From Nitrosomonas sp. sh817 (GTDB lineage Bacteria; Pseudomonadota; Gammaproteobacteria; Burkholderiales; Nitrosomonadaceae), in contig NZ_CP133083.1 of the NCBI RefSeq assembly GCF_030908545.1, forward strand, positions 186,001 to 250,000: DNA of 64,000 nucleotides. Direction: 5' to 3'. Positions within the stretch are counted from its first letter, which is position 1. Every line of letters begins with the position of its first letter. Of the stretch, positions 9,923 through 19,266 are shown piece by piece. The notes below the pieces were generated by a model. The model saw nothing but the letters and a program-made list of their open reading frames with translations, made no database searches and was not told the origin of the DNA. The position numbers and the translations under genes are program-made.

Positions 9923-10384
9923 TCAATGATGACAGTTTGCCAGCGCATGTCCGCGACCACGCGCAATCAGCCAACGGTTAAGCGGAAAAGCGGCGATACC
10001 GGCGATTATTAGCGCAGCGAACAAACTGCTCCAGAACAGCCACGAATCAAGCGGCGCAGCCATCGCGCCCGGTACCATCAGCATGACAAGATTGTCGACA
10101 ATTTCCATGATCGTGATCGAAGCCGTATCCGCGGCGAGTGCAATTTTCATCGCGGCTCGAAGCGGGTAGCCGCCGCGTAGAATTGGTAACATTGTAAGCG
10201 CATAGCCGGAGAAAAAGGCGAGTAAAACTGCTAGCACGATAGTTTCGGTATTGCTCCAACCCAGCGCAGTGCCGATTACCATGCCCGCAACTTCGCCGAT
10301 GGCGCAACCCGATAAACAGTGCAGGGTAGCGATTGCTGCTATCTCATTGAGCGATGGGTCTTGATGATATGAATGATTGGGCAT
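9923..10384 (-). CDS. DUF4396 membrane protein
   Basis: A 153-residue integral membrane protein with about four hydrophobic segments. The N-terminal half has HCLSGCAIGEVAGMVIGTALG and the middle has ADTASITIMEIVDNLVML, recognisable as a DUF4396-type protein. Conserved Cys, Met and His residues in or near the membrane, including a terminal CHH, are suggestive of metal interaction. The start is ATG 10384, preceded by CCAGGAGTC; a longer reading frame up to 10504 runs through the promoter and is unlikely. It is the first gene of the cueR operon, which implies copper-induced expression. The biochemical role of this family is not established. Confidence 0.82.
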   Translation of the reverse strand: MPNHSYHQDPSLNEIAAIATLHCLSGCAIGEVAGMVIGTALGWSNTETIVLAVLLAFFSGYALTMLPILRGGYPLRAAMKIALAADTASITIMEIVDNLVMLMVPGAMAAPLDSWLFWSSLFAALIIAGIAAFPLNRWLIARGRGHALANCHH

Positions 10385-10418
10385 GTTTGACTCCTGGAAA
10401 AAAGTTAAAGGAGTTTTC

Positions 10419-10449
10419 ATCATGAAGCTTGCTACCGTGGGAAGGTCAA
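10419..10449 (-). promoter_or_regulatory. MerR/CueR-type promoter with 19-bp spacer
   Basis: On the minus strand a -35 TTGACC (10449-10444) and a -10 CATGAT (10424-10419) are separated by 19 bases. This is the over-long spacer that MerR-family activators correct by twisting DNA. Inside it is an imperfect dyad, ACCTTCC-N7-GCAAGCT, close to the CueR/HmrR consensus ACCTTCC...GGAAGGT. It lies 35 bases upstream of the DUF4396 start codon and would drive DUF4396-cueR-TPR. Confidence 0.75.
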
Positions 10450-10503
10450 GCGGTTGTTGCGGATGCCGGAAAAAATGTTGTCCGGTAAAGAAAACCGCAG
10501 ACA

Positions 10504-12819
10504 ATGGTAAAGTTACGGTTTGATGCTGATTTGTGCTTCCAATCCAATAGAAAGAAACAGCAATTTATGGCCATTTGGTTTAAACACCTCTGTCTGGGCG
10601 TAATCATCGGTTTGATGGGCATGTTGATTCATGTCTCTCCGGCAGGTCATTGGCTGGAAGAAAAATTTGGATTGTACTGGCTGTTTCACTTACGCGGTGC
10701 GGTGACGGCGCCGGAGAAAATCATGGTTGTCGCCATTGATCAATATTCCGCCGCCAAGCTGGATTTGCCGCTGACACCGCGATCGTGGCCGCGCGATTTG
10801 CATGCGCAATTGATCGAACGATTAACCCAAGCCGGCGCCCGCATCATTGTGTTCGATCTTATTTTCGATAAGCCGGGCGATATCGTCGCGCACGATGAGC
10901 GGCTGATTGCCAGTATGGAAAAAGCCGGCAATATTGTGCTGGTGGAGCGTCTGGTGCATGACGACAGCGCGTTTTATGCCGATTCGCAGGCGCTCGATGA
11001 ACACCGGATTACCAAAGAAGGGCCGATTCAACTACTGCCGGCGGTTGCGCAAGCGATCAGAGCCCATGCGCCGTTTCCTTTACCCAAATCCGAACGGGTC
11101 AATCATTATTGGGTGTTTAAAACGGATGCTGGAGATATTCCGACGATTCCAGCCGTGGTGTTCCAGATTATTGCATTACCGGTTTACGATGATTTGATCC
11201 GGCTGTTGCGGAATGTCGATCCGGCGCATGCAGCCGCTTTGCCTGCCGGAGATGAGACAGCAATGGATATTGAGGATCTCATTTTTTCTTTGCACGATCT
11301 TTTTAATCACCGTCCGCAATTGGCGGCGCAGTTGCAAGCGGAGTTGCATCGCGATACCCGCTTAAATCCGGATGACAAGCACATGATCCAGGCGCTGATC
11401 AATCTCTACGCAGGAGAGGATACGCGCTACCTGAATTTTTACGGCCCGCCGCGCAGCATCAAAACCATTCCGTATTATCAGGCATTACAAGGTAGCCTCA
11501 GTGGCGCCGGTATAACGGACGGAGATTTTAAGGATAAGGTGGTATTTGTCGGTTTTTCGGCTGCCAATCAACCGGAGCAAGACGTGGTCCGGGATGATTA
11601 CCATACGGTTTTCTCGAATCCGAACGGACTCTACATCAGCGGCGTCGAGATTGCGGCAACGGCATTGGCCAATTTGCTGGAAAATAAACCGGTCAGGCCG
11701 CTCTCCCGGATCGGAAGCCTGGGACTGTTATTTGTTTTCGGTTTTGGATTGGGCGTTATTTTTTTGATCCGGCACAAACCAGGCGTGGCGATGGCCTGCG
11801 CGGTGTTAATTTTTCTTTACGCAGGCGGTGCGTTTTATTACTTTAAAGATGCCAGCATTTGGCTGCCGTTGGTGATTCCGCTGGGTTTGCAGATACCGGC
11901 AGCGTTTTTTGGCGCGATACTGCTGAAATACTACGAAGCCAAGCTGGATCGCCAGCAACTCAAAGAGGCATTCGGGTATTTCTTGCCGGAGCGAGTCGTC
12001 AACGATATCGTCAAGAATGCGGGGGCCATGGCATTTTCCAATCAGTTGGTTTACGGCGCTTGCCTCGCCACCGATGCGGAGAAGTATACCGCGCTTGCGG
12101 AAAAGCTCGAGCCGCAGCAACTGGCGCAATTGATGAACGATTATTACGCGGCATTGTTTGAACCGGTCAGGCGGCATCAGGGCATCGTTTCCGATGTGGT
12201 TGGAGACGCGATGCTGGCAATCTGGTCAAAGACTTCCGCGAAAACCGATTTGAGAAAAGAAGCTTGTCATGCTTGTTTGGATATTGCCGCGGCGATTGAC
12301 AGTTTTAATCATGCCGGCACTCATCAACCGTTGCCGACGCGCATCGGATTGCATTTTGGTGAGATGTTGTTAGGGAATATCGGTGCGCTTCATCATTACG
12401 AATATCGTGCGATCGGCGATATCGTCAACACCACCAACCGTATCCAGGGCGTCAACAAATATTTAGGCACGCGCATTCTGGTGTCCAGCGAAGTGATCAC
12501 GGGATTGAATGAATTCCTGGCCCGTCCACTCGGAGATTTTCTCTTAACCGGAAAATCCACGCCGGTTAATCTGTTTGAGTTAATGACACACAGCGGTTCA
12601 GCCAGTGAGCGGCAATTATGGTTATGTGAAAATTTCAGCCGCGCCTTAAATGCCTATCAACGCCAGCAATGGAGTGAAGCCTGCGAAATTTTTAATGAGA
12701 TTCTGGATGTCATGCCGGAGGACGGCCCGGCCCGTTTTTTCCTGGTTGCTTGCCAGCAATATCAATCGGCTGTTCCAACCGGCCCGTGGGATCCGGTCAT
12801 GCGCATCAGCAACAAATGA
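10504..12819 (+). CDS. CHASE2-domain class III adenylate/guanylate cyclase
   Basis: A 771-residue membrane receptor cyclase. After an N-terminal membrane segment (about residues 27-46 of the longest frame) comes a periplasmic CHASE2 sensor (HLRGAVTAPEKIMVVAID, then PRSWPRDLHAQLIERL). Three membrane segments follow around residues 400-470. The C-terminal class III catalytic domain has metal-binding aspartates in CLATDAEKYT and VVGDAMLAIW and the late motif YRAIGDIVNTTNRIQG, so it looks active. A TPR-like tail ends the protein. ATG 10567 (MAIWFKHL) is an alternative start at the membrane segment. The gene precedes a FecR-TPR-barrel gene in the same direction; CHASE2 cyclases and FecR-domain proteins are often neighbours. 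The product (cAMP or cGMP) cannot be read with certainty. Confidence 0.9.
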   Translation: MVKLRFDADLCFQSNRKKQQFMAIWFKHLCLGVIIGLMGMLIHVSPAGHWLEEKFGLYWLFHLRGAVTAPEKIMVVAIDQYSAAKLDLPLTPRSWPRDLHAQLIERLTQAGARIIVFDLIFDKPGDIVAHDERLIASMEKAGNIVLVERLVHDDSAFYADSQALDEHRITKEGPIQLLPAVAQAIRAHAPFPLPKSERVNHYWVFKTDAGDIPTIPAVVFQIIALPVYDDLIRLLRNVDPAHAAALPAGDETAMDIEDLIFSLHDLFNHRPQLAAQLQAELHRDTRLNPDDKHMIQALINLYAGEDTRYLNFYGPPRSIKTIPYYQALQGSLSGAGITDGDFKDKVVFVGFSAANQPEQDVVRDDYHTVFSNPNGLYISGVEIAATALANLLENKPVRPLSRIGSLGLLFVFGFGLGVIFLIRHKPGVAMACAVLIFLYAGGAFYYFKDASIWLPLVIPLGLQIPAAFFGAILLKYYEAKLDRQQLKEAFGYFLPERVVNDIVKNAGAMAFSNQLVYGACLATDAEKYTALAEKLEPQQLAQLMNDYYAALFEPVRRHQGIVSDVVGDAMLAIWSKTSAKTDLRKEACHACLDIAAAIDSFNHAGTHQPLPTRIGLHFGEMLLGNIGALHHYEYRAIGDIVNTTNRIQGVNKYLGTRILVSSEVITGLNEFLARPLGDFLLTGKSTPVNLFELMTHSGSASERQLWLCENFSRALNAYQRQQWSEACEIFNEILDVMPEDGPARFFLVACQQYQSAVPTGPWDPVMRISNK

Positions 12820-13057
12820 TGCGGCTGATTCGCGTTGAAGCATTTTGTGTGAGTTTTGTCACAGGCCGCTAATATATTTCCGCCTAAAATTCGGGTTAGT
12901 TTGATTATTATCAAAAGATTAAATATCCAAGCTAGTGCCAAGGTTATTTCTCTCGTATAATTCAGATTCCGCCTGAAGAGGGGCTTTATAGAAGCACTTT
13001 CCTTTGGGCCGAGGGCCACGCATCACAACGTACTTCAGATCTGGAAGAATAACAATA

Positions 13058-16000
13058 ATGAGAACGAGCCAGAGAATTAATCCTAACTCAAGTTACCGGA
13101 GTTTTCTGGCGCGCATACTGACTGTTGTTTGTTTGTCCGTCATACTTCTGGCGGGTGCCGATGAATCTTATGCTGGAGAGGCTTGTGAACCGGCAGTGGC
13201 AGAAATCATTTCAATTCAGGGAATCATCGAATTGCGTCGTGCTTCCAGCACAACTTGGCAAGCGATGACGCTTCATACCGCTATCTGCCCGGGCGATAGC
13301 GTTCGCGCCCGGACGCATAGCCGCGCGGCCTTTTTGCTAAGCAACGCGAGCGTGCTGAGATTGGATCAGAAAACCAGCATGACTTTTTCCAAACCGGAGG
13401 GTCAGGAAAAAGCCGGTTCGCTAATGGAATTATTTTCAGGGGCGATACATATCATCACGCGCACGCCGAAGCCGTTTAAAGTGAGAACGCCGTTTGTCAA
13501 TGCAGGTGTCGATGGAACCGAATTTTTTGTCGGTGTCGACGAGACCAGCACGCGGCTGGTAATTTACGAAGGAAAAGTTACCGCCAGCAATGACCAAGGC
13601 AGCTTGGTGCTTGAAGATCACCAGGCCGCGATTGCCACGCGCAATACGGCGCCGCAGCGCGTAACGACCATCAATCCGACCGATGCGGTGCAATGGGCAT
13701 TGCATTATCCGGTGGTCATCGATTATCAACTGGCTCGATTGACGGATGAATTGGCGTTGCATCCGGAATTGCGCCAGTCAGTCGAGCTTTATCGGCAGAG
13801 CAAAACCTTCGAAGCGCTGTCGATACTCGAAAACATTGCAACAACCGATTTTACCGTCAATCTTCATTTATACCGGGCCGGACTGTTATTGGCAGTCGGC
13901 CAGGCCGGCGAAGCCGGTGCGGCGATTGGTGAAATACGCCGCGTTCAGCCGGATAATAGTGAGGCACATGCCTTATTGGCGATGATTGCAGTGGTTCAGA
14001 ATAACAAAGATCAGGCATTGCAACTTGCCACGCGCGCCGCCGCTTTGGACAGGAATTCTCCGGCTGCGAAACTGGCGCTTTCTTATGCGCAGCAGGCGCA
14101 TTTTAAAATCGAAGATGCGCTGGAAAGCGCTCAGCAAGCCATTGCAATCGACCCGGACAATGCGCTGGCATGGGCGAGGTTAGCCAAACTGCAAATGTCG
14201 CAGGGGGATTTGGATCGGGCGCTGGAGACCGCGCAGCGAGCGGTCAGCCTGAATCCCGGTATTGCCAGAACAAAGACAGTACTGGGTTTTTCACAGTTGT
14301 TGCAGGTACGCACAAAGCAAGCCAAGGCTGAATTTCTGCAAGCAATCGCTTTGGATCAAGCGGATCCGATGCCGAGGCTGGGGATGGGGCTGGCGCTGAT
14401 CCGTGAAGGTGAAATCGAAGCCGGGCGTGTTGAACTGGAGATAGCGGCCAGTTTGGATCCGGCCAATTCTTTGATACGTAGCTATCTGGGAAAAGCCTAT
14501 TTTGAGGAAAAACGCTATCCGCTTGCGGGCACACAGTTTGACCTAGCCAAGGAAAAAGACCCGCAGGATCCCACGCCATGGTTTTATGATGCCATCCAAA
14601 AACAAACCCAAAACAGACCCGTCGAGGCTTTGATGGATTTGCAGAAATCCATCGAACTCAATCACAACCGTGCGGTGTACCGCTCAAAATTCTTGCTGGA
14701 TCAGGATGAAGCGGCGCGCGGTTCAAGCCTGGCGAGGATCTACGATAATCTGGGATTCGAGAAACGCGCATTGGTGGAAACCGCCAAATCGCTGAGTATC
14801 GATCCGGCGAATCATTCCTCGCATCGTTTTTTGTCGGATGCGTATGCGAATATTCCGCGCCATGAAGTGGCGCGTGTCAGCGAATTGCTGCAAGCGCAGT
14901 TGTTGCAACCCATCAACGTGAATCCGGTACAACCGCACTTGGCAGTTGCGGATCTAAATATTATTAACAATACTGGTCCGACCAGAGCGGGTTTTAACGA
15001 ATTCGCGCCACTCATGGAGCGCAATAAGCCGCAACTGGTTGCTTCCGGGGTTGTCGGCAGTAACAGCACGTTTGGCAATGAAGCGACGCTTTCGGCGGTT
15101 TATGACAAAGCTTCGGTCAGCCTGGGTCAGTATCACTTTCAATCCGATGGATTCCGTTCCAATAATGATCAGAAGCATAATATCTACAATGCCTTCGTGC
15201 AGTATGCATTAACCCCGAAATTGAATGTCCAGGCCGAGTTTCGCCGGCGTAACTCCGATCATGGCGATTTGCTGCTCGATTTTAATCCGTCGTTTTTTTC
15301 GCGCGATCGAAGGCAGCTTGATCAGGATTCCGCCCGTGGCGGTATCCGCTATTCGCTTTCTTCCAAGCAGGATTTTCTGATTTCCGGTATTTACCTGGAT
15401 CGCCGCGAGAATCAAGTTTTTCCGTTAGATCCTTCTTTCTTGACTACTCGGAGTAGTTTAAAAGACCAAGGCTATCAATTGGAAGGGCAATATATTCATC
15501 GAGATAAATATATCAATCTAGTTACGGGAGCTGGCGCTTATCAAATTGATGCCAAGCATCTATGTAATGGCGTTCTATGTTCCTCAAATACAACAAATTT
15601 CTCCCGGGAGCGGGAAAATGCTTATTTTTATTCAAATCTGAATTATTTTCAGAATATCAATGCAACCTTGGGTGTGAGTTACGATGCTTTCAGAGATGCT
15701 GTCAATCAGAATTTTGATGCGGTGAATCCGAAGTTCGGATTGCAATGGGACCTCACGCCTGCGGTTCGATTGCGGCTGGCTTGGTTCGAATCGGTGAAGT
15801 CGGCGCTAATCGCGAATCAGACGCTGGAACCGACACAGGTAGCCGGATTTAATCAGATGTTTGATGATTTGAACGGCACACGATCGAGGCGCATGGGAGC
15901 AGGACTGGATGCTGCGCTCAGTAAGAATTTGTACGCCGGCATGGAAGTTTCAGATCGTGATTTGAAAGTTCCTTACCTCAATCGTGATTTCAGGCAATTT

Positions 16001-16477
16001 GCCGATGAACAGCAACAGGAAAGGCTCTACCGTTCGTATCTGTACTGGTTGCCGCATGCGCACTGGGCGGTTAACGGGGAATTTCAATACGAGCAGTATG
16101 ATCGCGCAGCGATTAATGTGAACGATCACAACAAGCCTTATGAAATTCATTCGCTCAGCGCACCGCTGACGATCAATTATTTTCATCCGAACGGTTTCTT
16201 CGGCAAAGTTGGTGCGACCTATTTGCAGCAGAGCTTGAAACGCTTGCCGGAAGCTGAGTCCCAATTTAGGGGCGGCAATAGCGATTTTGTGCTGCTGGAT
16301 ACAGCGCTGGGCTATCGATTACCCAATCGCAGAGGAATTCTGAGTTTTGAAGGAAGAAATCTCAGTGATGAGCAATTCTACTATCGCAGCTATAACTTCC
16401 AGTTTAATGAAATGAATACCTCTTCCCGTTTCATTCCGACCCGTACGTTCTTTGTACGTCTTACTTTAAACTATTAA
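13058..16477 (+). CDS. FecR domain - TPR - outer-membrane beta-barrel fusion protein
   Basis: A 1139-residue exported protein. The start is ATG 13058 (GGAAG upstream), giving a signal segment at about residues 14-39. Domains in order: a FecR-like domain (about 45-190; PGDSVRARTHSRAAFLLSNAS, then TPFVNAGVDGTEFFV); at least nine TPR-like repeats (about 230-600; for example EDALESAQQAIAIDPDNALA); then about 480 residues of alternating amphipathic strands ending RTFFVRLTLNY, a C-terminal aromatic as in outer-membrane barrels. No TonB plug domain is visible, so a TonB-dependent receptor is unlikely. TPR-plus-barrel proteins such as PgaA and BcsC export polysaccharide, but no polymer synthase is nearby. 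It lies between the CHASE2 cyclase and a small Cys-tailed protein. Function is unknown. Confidence 0.82.
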   Translation: MRTSQRINPNSSYRSFLARILTVVCLSVILLAGADESYAGEACEPAVAEIISIQGIIELRRASSTTWQAMTLHTAICPGDSVRARTHSRAAFLLSNASVLRLDQKTSMTFSKPEGQEKAGSLMELFSGAIHIITRTPKPFKVRTPFVNAGVDGTEFFVGVDETSTRLVIYEGKVTASNDQGSLVLEDHQAAIATRNTAPQRVTTINPTDAVQWALHYPVVIDYQLARLTDELALHPELRQSVELYRQSKTFEALSILENIATTDFTVNLHLYRAGLLLAVGQAGEAGAAIGEIRRVQPDNSEAHALLAMIAVVQNNKDQALQLATRAAALDRNSPAAKLALSYAQQAHFKIEDALESAQQAIAIDPDNALAWARLAKLQMSQGDLDRALETAQRAVSLNPGIARTKTVLGFSQLLQVRTKQAKAEFLQAIALDQADPMPRLGMGLALIREGEIEAGRVELEIAASLDPANSLIRSYLGKAYFEEKRYPLAGTQFDLAKEKDPQDPTPWFYDAIQKQTQNRPVEALMDLQKSIELNHNRAVYRSKFLLDQDEAARGSSLARIYDNLGFEKRALVETAKSLSIDPANHSSHRFLSDAYANIPRHEVARVSELLQAQLLQPINVNPVQPHLAVADLNIINNTGPTRAGFNEFAPLMERNKPQLVASGVVGSNSTFGNEATLSAVYDKASVSLGQYHFQSDGFRSNNDQKHNIYNAFVQYALTPKLNVQAEFRRRNSDHGDLLLDFNPSFFSRDRRQLDQDSARGGIRYSLSSKQDFLISGIYLDRRENQVFPLDPSFLTTRSSLKDQGYQLEGQYIHRDKYINLVTGAGAYQIDAKHLCNGVLCSSNTTNFSRERENAYFYSNLNYFQNINATLGVSYDAFRDAVNQNFDAVNPKFGLQWDLTPAVRLRLAWFESVKSALIANQTLEPTQVAGFNQMFDDLNGTRSRRMGAGLDAALSKNLYAGMEVSDRDLKVPYLNRDFRQFADEQQQERLYRSYLYWLPHAHWAVNGEFQYEQYDRAAINVNDHNKPYEIHSLSAPLTINYFHPNGFFGKVGATYLQQSLKRLPEAESQFRGGNSDFVLLDTALGYRLPNRRGILSFEGRNLSDEQFYYRSYNFQFNEMNTSSRFIPTRTFFVRLTLNY

Positions 16478-16492
16478 TTAAGGAGTTTTGAA

Positions 16493-16828
16493 ATGTCTAA
16501 ACCATCTATTCCAGCCGCCGCAATAGACGCCCTAAAAACTGCAGGTATCGGCGATGTCGTTGTGATGTTGTGTATCGACAAAACCGGTAAAGTCCATCAA
16601 CTGAAAGGAGCGGGTGTAAATGACAGCGACCAGGCGGTCGCACGTCCGCTTACAACCACAACTACAGGGGTTCAGACCATCAGCATCGTCGAACATGCTG
16701 AGCCGTCGGTAGCGGCTGCCGCTGCGCCACTCAATCCGGCAGGCGGCCTCGGAACCCCTCCGGTTACGAGTACGCGCCCTTGCAAAACCGTTATCATTGG
16801 CGGTGCATCGGTTACCTATTGCTGGTAA
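16493..16828 (+). CDS. small protein with Cys-bounded C-terminal tail, unknown function
   Basis: A 111-residue protein that starts 15 bases after the FecR-TPR-barrel gene, with a strong ribosome binding site (AAGGAG, 8 nt before ATG). There is no signal peptide. The N-terminal half is globular-looking (AIDALKTAGIGDVVVMLCIDKTGKVHQLKG). A low-complexity Ala/Thr/Pro linker follows, then a tail from RPCKTVI to TYCW in which two cysteines enclose 12 residues, so a disulfide or modified loop is possible. No family is recognised. The intergenic terminator at 16927 closes the unit, so it is probably co-expressed with the barrel protein. Substrate, partner or exported peptide of that barrel are all possible; none is shown. 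Confidence 0.7.
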   Translation: MSKPSIPAAAIDALKTAGIGDVVVMLCIDKTGKVHQLKGAGVNDSDQAVARPLTTTTTGVQTISIVEHAEPSVAAAAAPLNPAGGLGTPPVTSTRPCKTVIIGGASVTYCW

Positions 16829-16926
16829 GTCTTTCTCAGCAATTAAGAACTTGTCTGAAAAAATTCGTATGAGTCGGATCCGGGAATTTTGCTTTTCAGG
16901 CCGTAATTAGAGCGCAGCGATATCAT

Positions 16927-16963
16927 AAAAAAAGCACATCAGAGAACTGATGTGCTTTTTTTT
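16927..16963. terminator. strong bidirectional intrinsic terminator
   Basis: A perfect inverted repeat with GCACATCAG arms and an AGAA loop, flanked by A7 and T9 tracts. It lies between two converging genes (the small Cys-tailed protein on plus, hppA on minus) and can terminate both. Confidence 0.92.
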
Positions 16964-16983
16964 TACCGCTTAAAACAATCGAT

Positions 16984-19041
16984 CTACAGCAATGGAATAA
17001 TCAGCAATGCCACGATATTGATAATTTTAATCAATGGATTGATTGCCGGACCAGCGGTGTCTTTGTAAGGATCACCGACGGTATCGCCGGTTACCGATGC
17101 TTTGTGAGCTTCGCTGCCTTTGCCGCCAAAATGTCCATCTTCAATATGTTTTTTAGCGTTATCCCAAGCACCGCCACCGGTTGTCATCGAGATTGCAACG
17201 AATAAGCCGGTTACGATCGACCCCATTAATACACCGCCCAATGCTTGCGGTCCCAGAATCACGCCTACCAGCAGCGGAATCAAAACCGGCAGCAATGAAG
17301 GTATCATCATTTCCTTGATAGCTGCTTTAGTGAGCATATCCACTGCGCGGGAATAATCCGGCTTAGCTGTGCCATTCATAATTCCCGGAATTTCTTTGAA
17401 TTGACGGCGTACTTCGATTACCACGGAACCTGCTGCGCGTCCGACCGCTTCCATCGACATCGCGCCGAACAAGTAAGGAATCATACCGCCGATGAACAGA
17501 CCGATGATGACCATGTGATTGGACAAATCAAACGACAATTCAAAACCGGCATGTTCCAATGCGTGCGTGTAGTCCGCAAACAGTACCAGCGCCGCCAAAC
17601 CTGCGGAACCGATGGCATAGCCTTTGGTGACCGCTTTGGTGGTGTTACCGACGGCATCCAGCGGATCGGTGATTGCACGAACCGAATCTGGCATTTCCGA
17701 CATTTCGGCGATACCACCGGCGTTATCGGTAATCGGGCCATACGCATCCAATGCAACGATGATACCGGTCATCGACAACATCGAGGTGGCCGCGATAGCG
17801 ATACCGTACAAACCGGCCAGCGCATATGCCAGCAAGATGGTGATACAAACCGCCAGAACCGGTGCGGCAGTTGCGCGCATAGAAACGCCAAGACCTGCAA
17901 TGATGTTGGTTGCATGACCGGTGGTTGACGCTTCGGCAACGTGTTGAACCGGCGGGAAGTCGGTGGAAGTATAGTACTCAGTGATGACAACCATCAATCC
18001 GGTCAACACCAAACCAAGCGCAGCTGCCAGAAACACGCGCATGACCAGCATGCCGCCCGCGACTTCGGTGCCGTCGAGATCCAACGACATGCCGCTCATG
18101 AACCAAACTGTCACAGGAAGATACGCCAATAACGCAATACCGCCCGCCACTGCCAATCCGCGATAAAGCGCATTCATGATTTTGCCGCCATCGCGCATTT
18201 TGACGTAATAACAGCCGATAATCGACGCGACGATCGATACTGCGCCCAACATCAACGGATAAATCACGGCGTCAACAGCGTTTGCCGTGAATAACAATGC
18301 GCCCAGGATCATCGTAGCGATGATGGTGACGGCGTAGGTTTCAAACAAGTCGGCGGCCATACCTGCGCAGTCGCCAACGTTATCACCCACGTTATCCGCA
18401 ATTACCGCCGGGTTGCGAGGATCGTCTTCCGGAATGCCGGCTTCTACTTTACCGACCAGATCCGCGCCAACGTCCGCGCCTTTGGTGAAAATACCGCCAC
18501 CCAAACGCGCGAAGATGGAGATCAGCGATCCGCCGAACGCAAAACCGATCAACGGCTTGATGATGTCGCTCACCGCGAGATCGGGGTCTGATCCGTTAAA
18601 TAATACAGCGCAGTAGCCAGCTACACCGAGCAGACCTAATCCGACAACCAACATGCCGGTCACCGCGCCGCCCCGGAAAGCAATCGCAAGCGCTTCATTC
18701 AATCCGACACTCGCTGCCTGCGCAGTACGCACATTTGACTGAACCGACACGGTCATTCCCAGGAAACCGGCGGCACCGGAAAGGATCGCACCCAGGGCGA
18801 AGCCAACCGCCGTGTCCCAGCCTAATGCCAGCCAAAGCGCGAAAAACAGAATGGCGCCCACCATTCCAATCGTCATATATTGGCGCTTAAGATAGGCGGA
18901 AGCGCCTTCCTGAATCGCTTTTGCAATTTCTTGCATCCGCTGATTGCCGGTAGATTGATCAAAAATGCCCTTAATCCATATACCGCTGAATACGAGGGCT
19001 ACAATCGCGCTAATAATTGCGATAACTAAACCACTAGCCAT
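16984..19041 (-). CDS. hppA: membrane-bound H+-translocating pyrophosphatase
   Basis: Couples pyrophosphate hydrolysis to proton pumping across the inner membrane. The 685-residue product has about 16 hydrophobic segments and the family signatures [21 protein letters not shown] and [19 protein letters not shown], with the clustered aspartates that bind Mg-PPi. The motif [10 protein letters not shown] carries Lys where K+-dependent enzymes have Ala, which predicts the K+-independent H+-pumping class. The start is ATG 19041, since GGAG lies 6 nt upstream; a TTG four codons earlier overlaps that site. The PPi-dependent phosphofructokinase lies upstream in the same direction, 225 bases away, so two PPi-using enzymes are neighbours. 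Confidence 0.96.
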   Translation of the reverse strand: MASGLVIAIISAIVALVFSGIWIKGIFDQSTGNQRMQEIAKAIQEGASAYLKRQYMTIGMVGAILFFALWLALGWDTAVGFALGAILSGAAGFLGMTVSVQSNVRTAQAASVGLNEALAIAFRGGAVTGMLVVGLGLLGVAGYCAVLFNGSDPDLAVSDIIKPLIGFAFGGSLISIFARLGGGIFTKGADVGADLVGKVEAGIPEDDPRNPAVIADNVGDNVGDCAGMAADLFETYAVTIIATMILGALLFTANAVDAVIYPLMLGAVSIVASIIGCYYVKMRDGGKIMNALYRGLAVAGGIALLAYLPVTVWFMSGMSLDLDGTEVAGGMLVMRVFLAAALGLVLTGLMVVITEYYTSTDFPPVQHVAEASTTGHATNIIAGLGVSMRATAAPVLAVCITILLAYALAGLYGIAIAATSMLSMTGIIVALDAYGPITDNAGGIAEMSEMPDSVRAITDPLDAVGNTTKAVTKGYAIGSAGLAALVLFADYTHALEHAGFELSFDLSNHMVIIGLFIGGMIPYLFGAMSMEAVGRAAGSVVIEVRRQFKEIPGIMNGTAKPDYSRAVDMLTKAAIKEMMIPSLLPVLIPLLVGVILGPQALGGVLMGSIVTGLFVAISMTTGGGAWDNAKKHIEDGHFGGKGSEAHKASVTGDTVGDPYKDTAGPAINPLIKIINIVALLIIPLL

Positions 19042-19266
19042 AAAGAACTCCAATTAAAATCAGACCATAAAAAAAGAGATGTGAAATCTTGGCCTCATTA
19101 ATTTCACATGATCAACCACTTGTTTTCAGATTAAAATCAGGGTGTATTTTATCCGTTCTTGTTCACTGAATGCATCAAATATTTATGAAATTTAGATTGT
19201 TAGAGGATTGGATTCAGCTTGTTTGGCTTCCTTGCAACACTCAAACAATGATCATTTTTATAATAT

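Noticed and set aside
10385-10504. 40-codon N-terminal extension of the DUF4396 protein
   Set aside because: It would run through the MerR-type promoter, and AGGAG precedes the ATG at 10384.
13058-16477. TonB-dependent receptor annotation for the barrel protein
   Set aside because: The C-terminal barrel is plausible, but no plug domain or TonB box is visible and TPR repeats occupy that place.
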